Source: Drosophila persimilis (taxonomy: Eukaryota; Arthropoda; Insecta; Diptera; Drosophilidae). From it: a stretch of 64,000 bases of DNA. The stretch is taken from positions 6,510,001-6,574,000 of the forward strand of contig NW_020825288.1 of the NCBI RefSeq assembly GCF_003286085.1, given 5' to 3'. Below, in pieces: positions 36,821-47,055 of the stretch. Within the stretch, counting starts at the first letter, position 1. Every line of letters begins with the position of its first letter. Under the pieces are notes generated by a model. The model had not been told where the DNA came from, did no database searches, and worked only from the letters and a program-made list of their open reading frames with translations. The position numbers were made by a program, and so were the translations under genes.

Positions 36821-36862
36821 GCCGCTGTGCCCCTGCCGCTGTGCCCCTGCCGCTGTGCCCCT
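36821..36862. repeat. GCCGCTGTGCCCCT x3
   Basis: Three perfect 14-bp copies. Confidence 0.97.
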
Positions 36863-37136
36863 GCCCCTGTCTGTGCACCTGTGCAACCCGCACACACACA
36901 CGTGATGTAATGATATGCAAATAGCATGCTCTTTTCAGCCGACCCGCAGGAGCACATCCGAGCACATTGCCATTGTTGGGCTTTCAATCTCGGCTGAGCC
37001 GTTCAAACCGGAATCCGGAATCCGGACTCCTCTACAGGCCTTCAGCTTTCGTTTATGGGAAATTCATGTACTGGGAGGGGGTGGCATGTGGCATGGGGCA
37101 TGGGGCATGGGGCACTGAATGCATTCAACCTGATCT

Positions 37137-37429
37137 GTGTCGCGCTTTCGAGTCCCTTCAACGTTCATGGCTAATGAAGCTAACTGGAAAGGAGTTTCCC
37201 CCCCAAAACAAAACCAAATCCCAGCCAAGGACACCGCCCCCCCAAACGCCCCCCCCTGTGACCCCGCATTGGGGTCAATTTTAAATTATACACTTCCGCT
37301 TCCGTGCCCCAACATTCGCTCGATTGACGCTCCGACGGACTGCGCCTTGACTTCGCCCGGCTCCTGTGTAAATATTGAAATCGATTCAGTTTTCATAAGC
37401 CGGGAGACGCCTCCCCGTGCCGGCTTCAG
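37137..37429 (+). other. Weak candidate exon ending at a GTAAG donor
   Basis: A frame open from ATG 37137 runs into GGCTTCAG|GTAAGC (donor at about 37430). The last ~35 codons look protein-like (SIDAPTDCALTSPGSCVNI near the end). There is no good upstream acceptor, no recognised domain, and the first half is C-rich low complexity. Probably chance. Confidence 0.12.
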
Positions 37430-39359
37430 GTAAGCTGTCGACTGGCTGGCATCCTAACCGGGCTGGCTCTGGCTCTGGCTGGCTCTCCTCGTCCTGCCAG
37501 GGGGTTCCGTGTGGTCTCGACTGCTTGTTATGCTTCATGTTTTTGCTCCTGCCTGGCTCTGGCTCTCCGCTCGTCGCCTTTGCCTGTTTATGCAAGTGGA
37601 TTACGGTGTTTGGATCTGATTATAAATCATCTTTATAATCCGTAAATCGTGTTTGGTTAACATAATGGAATAAATTTATTTTATTTATTGCAGCTGTAAG
37701 TTTTAATAAGATTTCTACGACTCCCTGCCTCCCCGTTTGACTTGGTTCTTGCCTACGTTTCTGTGGCAGCATCAGCTTAAGTTCAAGTGCACTTTAAGGC
37801 CTCTCTCTCTGTGCCTCTCTGTGCCACGCTGCCTCGCTGCCACGCTGCCAGCAATTATTGTAAATTGCTTGGTGTCATTTACACATTTTCCACGCATTTT
37901 CGCCATCGCAGTTGTTGGTTGTCGTTGCCAGGATTTCTCTCTGGGCCTGGCCCTGGCTCTGGCGCTGTTGTCTTCTTGCTTATCGTGTGGATTGTCCTCC
38001 ACTTCAAGGGGCTGCCTGCCAGGTCCCAAAATAGTTGCCTCTGCTGTGTGCTGCATTTAACCAAACTGCCCACAAAATGGCATCCGGTGTGGTGCATCGC
38101 GGCAGCTCATTAAACGCATGCACCGAAAATTACACCCTCTCTTTCTCCCTCTCTCGCTGCCACTCGAGTATTTTCTTTCGAGGGTTTTCGCGCGCAAAAG
38201 GAAAGCCAAGGCCTCGGCTGCCTCCCCAAAAAAAAAATCATGTTACAGGGGGAGGTAGAACCCCCCCACCCCCATCCACATATATGTGTCTGTGCCTATG
38301 ATATATAGCGCTTTAATGCGAATTTCTTACAGATAAATAATCCCAAGAGTCATCCTCAGAACAAAGGATTTATGGCAAAAGGCAAAGGAGGGGCTTCCCC
38401 CCCTTATGAAATAGAGAGAAATTTATACTTTGTTTTGGGTTAACCCTTTTTTTGCCCTTTCAGTCTTACCAATTAACGTGCAACCACCAGGTTCTCTCTA
38501 GCTGCCACTTGAACTAATTATGAAAGCGTTGCATGTGCACTAAATTGTTGCAAAAGTGAGCATTTAGACACTTGAAAGAAATGAGCAAGGCCCTCAAAAC
38601 GATGATGATGATGTGGCAGGGGGCAAGCGCAATTTAGCAGCAAATTAAACCTCATCCACAAAAGAAAAAGGGCTACGGCCGTAATCCCCCACATGATGGG
38701 TGGATGTGTGTGTAAATTGAAAAAGTTTCCGTCCAAAAATTTATTGAGAGTCGATGCCACACCCCCCCACCACCGCCGCCTTCCGATTTATGCAACGATT
38801 CAATCGCCAATGTGGCGTGTAAGCGGGTCTCGAATTTATGGGTCTTCTATTTAATATGTTCGCTCACTGTCAGCCAGGAGAGAGCAGAGGACAGAGTTCA
38901 GAGGGCAGCGGGCAGCAGGCAGTGTGTTTGCCAAACTAATTAAAAAGTATTTAATATCTGTAAACATGCCGAAAAATAAACTGTTACTCCGTACAGTCCC
39001 CCACACTAAAAAATGGGGCAGGGGCAGGGGCAGGGTCACCGGAAAAACTTTGTCGTCAAAAGGCAGCAGACTCTCTCTCACTCTCTCTCTCTCTCTCGGG
39101 CATGCATCATTCCCTCCTCCGGCTGGACTTTATGGACTGCCCGAGGGCAGGACACAACAACAGCAACAACAACAGCCACGACACTACTGCCAGTGGCCCC
39201 CATTTGGCTCGTGTCCTGGCCATTGTTGTCGTTGTCGCCCCGAATCTAGACGCAAGTGTTGCCAAAACTAGACGAAAAAAAAAACCGGTAATAGAAGGAT
39301 ATCTTTTGAAACGCGCTTTAGGTACTCTTTCAAGTCGATCTAGTCTTTGGCCGCTACAT

Positions 39360-40310
39360 ACATATGTATATGATAAAATGATTAAAATACATTAGAAAAT
39401 ACCAAAAAAATATTAGAAATATATAAAAAATTACAAATATAAACCAGAAATATTGGTAAAATATTTCAAAAATACTTCAGAATTACCACAAAATACTATA
39501 AAAATACCATGAAATATACGAAAATACTTAAGTTTCCAGAAATGACCAGAAAACTGACCGAAATTAACGACTTAAACAAGTACTAGAAAATACTAGAAAA
39601 ATGCCAGAATACAAGAACTAAAAAATGCCAGTAAATACTAGAAAATACCAGAAAATACTACAAAATACCGAAAATTACAAAAAAAAATTAGAACACACAT
39701 AACAAACTTCTGACAATACTAGAAATTTACCAGAATACAAAAACTATAAAATACCGGAAATACCCGAAATTTCTAGAAAATACCAAAAATGTAATAGGAA
39801 AATAACAACTAGAAAACAATATTAAAAAACATGAAAACTAAAAGCTATAAAATAACAAAATACTATAAAAAGAATAGAATATATCAACAAAAAAAATAAT
39901 GGAAAGTAATAAAACAAAATACCAGGAAATGATTAAAAAAAAAACAGAAAATAACAACTCAAAAAAATAATATACAGAATACAATAGCTATAAAATACCA
40001 GGACATACTAAAAAAACATCATAAATTACTAGAAAATTGACAGGAAAAAATATTAAAAAACTAGAAAATACCAAACAAATACTCGAATTAAATAACTAGA
40101 AAAATGCTATAAAAAAAAAACAAAATTAAAAAAATTATTATAATACCAGAAATTAATAGAAAATAACAGAAATGATTATTAGAAATAATATTATAAAAAA
40201 CCAAAAATACTAACAAAAATACCTGAATACATTTTTGTAGAAAAATGTTATAAAAATGGCAAATAAAATACTAGAAATAACAAATTACTCAGTTTTCTCC
40301 GACTGTACAA
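39360..40310. repeat. AT-rich island 9, ~10-11 bp ATACTAGAAA/ATACCAGAAA array
   Basis: Short units of the form AGAAAATACY follow each other at about helical-repeat spacing for some 900 bp, so A-tracts are phased with the DNA helix in many stretches. The right edge carries TTTTCTCCGACTGTA (40293-40307). No gene. Confidence 0.8.
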
Positions 40311-41579
40311 AACGAAATATTTCATGATTCTGAATGTGAAACAAAAGACATCTTCAGGCAAAGACTTGTCTCTCAGCTGTTCCAAAGGACCCACATATCA
40401 CCCCATTTGCGGAGGTACCCTTTGAGAGGGTATACAAAACATTGTCGCGTCCTCATTATGAGCTCTGGGCGGCCAGCTGCATGTTGCATGGACTGTGGGG
40501 GCATGCTCTTGGCCCGGCGTCCCTTTGGAGGCTGCCTGTTGTGTGGCCCACTTTGGGCTCATTTCTCATCGGACGGAGCTTTGTTTTTAGTAAGCCAACT
40601 TTTGGCAGCCAAACATTTTTAGCAAAGTTTATGCCGCTCGTTGGCCAGTTAACGGCTTTTCGCATCAGCGGCGAACCTTGTACGGGTCGTCGAGCAGTTT
40701 GCGTGCTGGGTCCCAAAAAAGGCTCCACACAGCAGCAACAACTTTATTATTAGGAAAGTTGAATTATTGCCACACACGTCTCCCCCACCCAAAAAAAGGG
40801 GAGCAGAGAGAGAGGGAGACTGTAATCAGCTAATTGGTAGTGCGCCTCGACCAAGAAAACTCTGTTAATAAGTGGGGGAGTACATACGGCCGGGACCGGA
40901 ACGGGTCCCCTAAGATGCATAGCTACCCGGCGGCAAATTGCACGGAAAGTGAAAAATAACGAAGGCCAAACAAAAACCGAAGGCTAACTTTTTAATTGTT
41001 CAATGTGTTTCCAAAGTTCCCGATTCACGATTCACGATTCTGGCGAGTACTCATTATTCTGCTTGCTGGCACTTTTGTTCGACTTTCGCGTTTCTGTTTC
41101 GTGCACTTAAGCAGACTTCCATCTCCTCTCGGGATGGCCCGGAGCCTGGCAGGTTGCACGTTACACGGTGCAGGTGGCACGGTGCAGGTTGCAGGTTGCA
41201 GGGCGGCTGCCCTGCCTGTTTGTGTTTGTCTTAGCTGCGTTTCGTGGGGTTTTCCGCCGGCCAATGTGGCGTATGATGAATTTCAAGCAGCGAAACAGAA
41301 GGAGGGACAGATGTCGGAATGAAGAGAGACAGAAAAGCAGCAAAAGTGCAAAAGTGCAAAAGTCAAAAAGGAAATGAAAATAACAACAAGAGGGCAAGCT
41401 CTAGTGGACTTTTGGACGTTAAGATACCTGCTATTTGGAAAACTGACTAAAGAGCTCTTTTATATTAAGGAAAAAATAAAGGGGCAACAGAGCGAAAGAG
41501 AATTTCTTTGGTAATTTATGTAGTGGGACAGGGAGCTCTGCTTCTGATTGCATTTTGGTTTGAGCATCGAGCGCAGTGA
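40311..41579. other. Non-coding spacer
   Basis: No gene recognised. At 40416-40440 GGTACCC and GGGTATAC form an imperfect palindrome next to AT-rich island 9. GTGCAGGT/TTGCAGG repeats lie near 41170-41200. Confidence 0.65.
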
Positions 41580-41818
41580 GTCGCGGTGTTGTCTCTCTTT
41601 CTCTCTCGCTTCAATTCTATGAGCAAAGCTGCCAAGCACCTCTCTCAGATCACGCATTGCCCGACGCAGCATTGCTCTTCTTCGGCAATTCCTTTGAGAT
41701 CACGCTCTCTCATATACAACAGCAGCGCGCCACACTCGGCTGAGACGCCTCTCTCTCTCGCTCTACAGCATCGCTCTCCAGCTTTGCTCTGCAGCTTCGC
41801 TCTCCAGCCATACAGTAT
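41580..41818. promoter_or_regulatory. CTCTC (GAGA)-dense, GC-rich block
   Basis: CTCTC and GCTCT motifs repeat many times (for example CTCTCTCTCGCTCTACAG and the CTCCAGCTTTGCTCTGCAG series). The density suits GAGA-factor binding, as in fly promoters or Polycomb response elements, but function is inferred. The block leads directly into the tandem-repeat block downstream. Confidence 0.4.
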
Positions 41819-41868
41819 GTATAATATCGTAATGCACTTTTCTATTTACTCTATTCACAAATGTTAAA

Positions 41869-42575
41869 ATGAATATTACACTTTTTTTGTTTAAAACGCT
41901 TTGGTCCAGCCAAATGGCACAATTAATGATCGCTCAAAGCGAAAATGCAAGTTCGCTTCAGTCGAACATGATGGAACTTGCTCCCACCCACACCCACAGT
42001 CACATCCCGCAAGCCATGTGGGATCTGTCAGCTTTCGCCTGCAATCAGGCCATCTCCTTCTGCCTTTCAGGGACAGAAGAAACAAGTTGGAACGTGTTCC
42101 CAAACACATCCCGCAGCCCACATCCCTCAAGCCATCAGCCAGCCTGCGCCTGCAATCATGCCATCTCGCTCTGTCGTTCAGAGCTGTTGCAACCGGCAAA
42201 CAGCAAAGAGAATATGGGATCGTGCATATTCGGTTCGGCCCGAGCAGGTTTGATGCAGTACGCTTCGTTTTGTATGAGCAGCTCGAACACATTCCCACAG
42301 AGCGCGGATCGAGCCTGCTCAAAGCATATCTCTGGTGCGAAGCAAGAAGAAGCAAGAGGCAACTATTGGATCGAGCAGAAGGTTCGCTTGAGCAAGTTTT
42401 TACGTCTGAGCAACTCGAACACAGTCCCACAGAGCGCGGATCGAACCTGGAGCAGAGCAGGAGGCAGCGGACAATTGGTACGAAAACAGCAGACCCTTCG
42501 CCTCCCCCCGGAATACAAACAACTCAAACAATACACTCAACTCGACTGAATCTCGAATTGCATTCAATGAATTAA
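41869..42575. repeat. GC-rich degenerate tandem block, open in three frames
   Basis: GAGCARCTCGAACACA followed by TCCCACAGAGCGCGGATCGA appears at 42276 and again at 42408 (spacing 132). A looser pair, GCCTGCAATCA.GCCATCTC, appears near 42050 and 42155. Frames of 226 and 224 codons (+) and 179 codons (-) are open simultaneously, so openness reflects composition and repetition, not clear coding. The predicted peptides match no family I recognise. Confidence 0.6.
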
Positions 42576-43524
42576 ACATATTTTGGCTGGTTGTGTATTT
42601 TCAGCAGTTTCCTTCCGCTCTGGCTGCCAATCGATAGGAAATATGGATACATGAATATAAATTTCACAGTCCTTTGTCTAGTGCCACCTTGTGAGATATT
42701 TCAATGTCACCACACACGCACACACACACACACACACAAGGGCCGCGCTCCGCAAAAAGTTTTTGGGTAAAACTTTTGCTTTCAGCCCTGCGCTCGACGG
42801 AAGTCAGGGCCATAAAGTAGGGAAAATGCTTAAAGCGGAAATAACAAAAATTCCCTAAATAACAACAATGGTATATGTATGTATCGGGGCCACACACATA
42901 TTTCTATATGTTTAGGGCTTTTATCTGCACTACGGAAGTGCAAACTGCAAAGAAAACGCACACGAAATGGAAAACCCCAGTGAAAGTCAAACAGACACTC
43001 ATTGAAAATAGTTTGTGGGGAAAAGGCGGAAGGGGAGGGTTTTGGGCGGGGGGGGTGGAAGAAAACTTTTTACACTCTTAACCAAAGAGACGATAATTGT
43101 GAAATGTTTTTGCTGCTGGCCAAGTTTATTATTTTCTTATCAGCCAAAAGGACTGGCCACACCACACACCCCACACCCCCCTTGGGTGGTGCCACTTGAC
43201 GACGCATAAAAATCTTCGCACGAAGTTTTCAGCAATAAAAATTGCAATAAATTGAAATGTGCTTCCGAAAAGTCCAGACCAAGTCTATCGAGCATTTGTG
43301 GAGGGTCATCCTCCAGTCAGCCAGTCCAGTTTTATAAGCTTTTGTGTCAATAGACGTGAACCCCCCCCCCCCCCCCAGAGGGGTGGCAAAAGAATGGGTT
43401 TTTCTTGGCTGGTGGTGGAGTGTGTGTGGGGGGGTGGGATGGTCTCTGTTTGATTTGATATACCCTCAATTGAGAAAACAATAAAATATCGAATGTTTGA
43501 ATGTTTCTGTGGCACCCAACCCCA

Positions 43525-43544
43525 CCCCCCCCCCCCCCCCCCCC
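43525..43544. repeat. C20 homopolymer
   Basis: Twenty consecutive C, 150 bases from a C16 run at 43361-43376. Confidence 0.96.
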
Positions 43545-43793
43545 TGGACACGCTTATCGGCAAATCATCGAAAGCTTCCAATTATTTGTGTACACATGTA
43601 AATGTTGTGTGTAATTTTCAAATTAATTTATGTAAATTCCCAAAATGGGGTGCCCGAAATGGGGGGTGGGGGGTGGGGCTGATAAACATGAAATGATTCT
43701 CTAATTGGCAAGTATCTCATTAATCCAATTTAGGAAAATTAATTAAATCGCACATCGACTAATGAGCACGCAGTTTGAATCTGATTTTAGCCA

Positions 43794-43796
<3 letters not shown>

Positions 43797-43825
<29 letters not shown>
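43797..43825. repeat. (CA)n microsatellite
   Basis: Uninterrupted CA run. Confidence 0.96.
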
Positions 43826-43828
<3 letters not shown>

Positions 43829-45167
43829 GCCACGCGGGGCTTTGAAGGCCAAATCACAGATAACCAAGGGGGTGGGAGGGGCTGCTCTTGTGGGTTGCAT
43901 TGAAATCCACTCAATCGATGTGCTGCAACACGCATACGCCGTGTAGTGCATTGATGAGGCATGCCAGATAACGCACGTTGAAAGGGCGCCAAAGCAGGGC
44001 GGTGGGACACTTGCCACAGTCATTCCTTGACGTGAATCCAATTTCGCTCAACCTGTAAACCGAAATTGATTACAGAGAGAGAGACAAGCTCCCCCTCAAG
44101 CCACTTGCTGGGGAGCATGGAGCCCATTGTACGACGATTATCAATCAATTTGGTTTAAAAAACCTGCCAACCAGTAGGTCATCGTCATCAGAGGCATAAA
44201 TAATCATCACATGTCCCCCAGTTGGATTGTGAGAGTCCATTGAGTGGCCAGCCGCACTTTTCTATGGGGGAGATGCTCACGTGCGTATGCCTGGCAACTG
44301 CCTGGGAACTGCCTGGGAACTGGGTTAGCCCGACATATGGCCAACCGACTTGGTCAGGCGTACGTGCGCCTACGCCGGGAGCGTCTAAGGGGGGAGGCGG
44401 GGGAGCTATTCATAACAAACACACTCACACAGTGCCTTGTCTGCTCTCGACATGGCTCCCAAAACCACACCGCACCATCGGCCATCGCCATGGCCATCGC
44501 CATGTCAATGTTCTGGCATTTGTGCACGTTTTATTAATGGCGAATGGTTTAATATGCATTAAGACCATGGCCCATTGTCCTGGTTGGAAAATTTTGCATT
44601 GAATTCGCTCTGTAGCTCGTTAAATATTTGTCAAAGCCATTGCCAGGCACTTTGTTTGGCAACGCAAATTGTATTTGTCTTGACCTGGCCGGGGACTTAA
44701 AGTTTGTTGTTTAATTGAATTTCCTCGTCACCCAAGACCCCCCCCATAATTATGGCCAAAAAAGGGGTTCTATTTGAAATTTGAAATTTATTTTTGGCCA
44801 TTTTTCAGACCATAGCCCGAGGGGCATGGCCTGGCCTTTTGTTGGACCAAAGAACAAGATATATTATGGCCATTGTCTGAGCATTGTCCTTTTACCTTTC
44901 GACCGCAAAGAACAGTTACGGCCAGGACCTGTGCTTTATGTACGCTCATCTATTTGGTCCTTCGAGGGGCGTGGGGGGGGGGGGAGGAAAATCGTGTCAA
45001 AGGCGCCGGCCTAAATGATTTAATGAGTTTTCTTTGCCAGGGGTCAAGATTTTCGGTTTCGGGTTTCACCTTTTCTTTGTCGTGTGATTTTTTATGCAGC
45101 ACATGGCCTAATGATCAAAGGCATTTAGTAACAGCTGTTCCACACACACACACACACACACACACAG

Positions 45168-45301
45168 GCAAGCAAGCCAAGCGGAAACGGAAGAAGCCGG
45201 CTGCCAGGCGACTGCCGGATACAGTGCGTGCCAGCGATAAATACACATCGCGCGAAGATATTGTTTCGGTTGAATCTAACAGAGATTTATCTCTAGAGTG
45301 A
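45168..45301 (+). other. Weak candidate terminal exon
   Basis: After a (CA)n tract ending in AG (45166-45167), the frame encodes a basic stretch (KQAKRKRKKPAARR) followed by a charged tail (SREDIVSVESNRDLSLE) and TGA at 45299-45301. An AATAAA appears only about 440 bases downstream. No domain is recognised and codon bias is weak. It may be a chance open frame. Confidence 0.12.
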
Positions 45302-46308
45302 AAATTTATACGCTACTCTCTGCGAGACAGCCGCGACAAGTGATCGCCTCCCCAGTAAGCACGTGTGTTGCCTCTTCATTTGCATGTGCCTGCCACAGGG
45401 GGTTGGCGGTGGGGGGGGCTGAGAATTAGCTGCATGTGCTTGAGATTCCGAATGGCTGCCAGGCAACTGGATGAGGATTCCACTGCCAGGATATGCATAG
45501 ATGCCGTACTGCCTGGCTGCCTGGCTGCCTGCTGGCTGTCTGTTTCCGGCTTAAACGACGCTCTGTCGCTTCAAATTTCATACTCGCTTACTCCTTGGAT
45601 CCTGTGCAACTGTATCTGCGTATCTGCGTATCTGCGTATCTATGTGTGGCATATAAATTAACATAATGCTTAAGTACGTGTGACAAGCGACTTCCGGGTT
45701 TCATTCGCCGTAAATTTATGTCGCTTCAAATCGTTCAAGCAATAAAATCTCAAGCGCTTTATAAAATGTATATAATTATACGACTCTAGAGGGTATGTAC
45801 TCCTCAATAAACCTTCCACCTGCTTTCTTGGCTAGTGTTAGTAATATTTATTCGGCCCCCACCCACAACTGATAAAAGGAAACGTCACTGCATTTCACAG
45901 ATAGCAGATACATATTCCCGAGAGGTCGTAGCGTAGCCCCGAAAAACTTCACTCATTAGGTATGCTCCACTCTGATGGCTGATAAAATTTATTACGCATG
46001 CCGCACGCGTATTCCATCTTGTTTGCTTGTTTGCCGCGTTATTATCGCCCAACGTGGCGTATGATTAACATAAAACGACAGCACAGACGCCCCCCCACCC
46101 CCCGTCACACACGCCACACGCACAGTGCACCTGCCTGATGATGATGCTGCCGCCTCACACTCTCTGGAGTATCGAAATTCGGCATTTCAACTGATTAACA
46201 TACTTTTCTGGCATTTTAGCGGGGAGCACAAGGAGACTGCGTCTTACTTCCTGGCCTCTGCCGCACTCGCGCGCCTTTTATCTGTACATATCTGTACGAG
46301 CAGGCAAT

Positions 46309-47040
46309 ACACTTGGAGAAAAAAGGCAAAAGTTTGAAGAAACATACTTGTACTTAAATTCAAAATGCGATTTTTGGGATATCTACCTCCCTCCGCTTCG
46401 TTTCCTCGTCGCGCATTTGAGTACAAGCCAAATATGGTTTATTCCGCTCATCCGAAAGTGCTGATTGGTGGGAAGGGCAAGGAATTTACACAGTGTGAAG
46501 CGCTCAAAAAATCTAGTTAAATCTTATATGCCTTCACAATCACTGAGCCGTTTGTTTATCAACACGGATCTAGATTTAAGGCTGTTCCAAATGCCATTAT
46601 ACGGAGGAACATAAATAATACTTTACCATACAGCGGAAAATTGTTTTCCCCGTCACATAATTTATTAAAATACCTATATATATTTTTTTTAAAGTTAAAT
46701 ATTATATATATTTAATTTATAAATGAATTATATTTAAATATTTTTTAAATATTTCTACAAAATACAATCCTAATTATAATAAAAATAAAAAATATATATA
46801 TAAAAATATAATAACATAAACAATATAAAAAATATTTTTAAAAAAATTACTCTTTTAATCTAAGTGTAAATAATAAAATTGCATTGCTTTTTTCTCCGAG
46901 TGTAGGAGAGCAGAAAGTAAATATAATAATAAATAAATATATAATAATATAAATAAATAATATAAAAAATATTAAAAAAAAATTACTCTTTTAATCTAAG
47001 TGTAAATAATAAAATTTCATTGCTTTTTTCTCCGAGTGTA
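46309..47040. repeat. AT-rich island 10, inverted termini and a fresh duplication
   Basis: The left motif is ACACTTGGAGAAAAAAGG (46309-46326); inverted TTTTTTCTCCGAGTGTA occurs at 46888-46904 and 47024-47040. Bases 46847-46919 and 46983-47055 differ at only one of 73 positions (136-bp spacing). The core from about 46640 is very AT-rich; the left 300 bases are GC-balanced spacer. No gene. Confidence 0.75.
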
Positions 47041-47055
47041 GGAGAGCAGAAAGTA

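Larger units (their letters stand above)
35807..39359. other. Non-coding spacer with minisatellites
   Basis: No gene firmly recognised. It includes GGGCC repeats and ACAAGT repeats at 36075-36127, the minisatellites listed separately, (GGCATGG)n near 37090-37112, GGGGCAGG repeats near 39013 and (CT)n near 39072-39098. Confidence 0.65.
42576..46308. other. Non-coding spacer
   Basis: No gene firmly recognised. It contains (CA)n at about 42716-42738, 43797-43825 and 45141-45166, C16 at 43361-43376, C20 at 43525-43544, and GTATCTGC repeats near 45616-45640. Confidence 0.65.
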
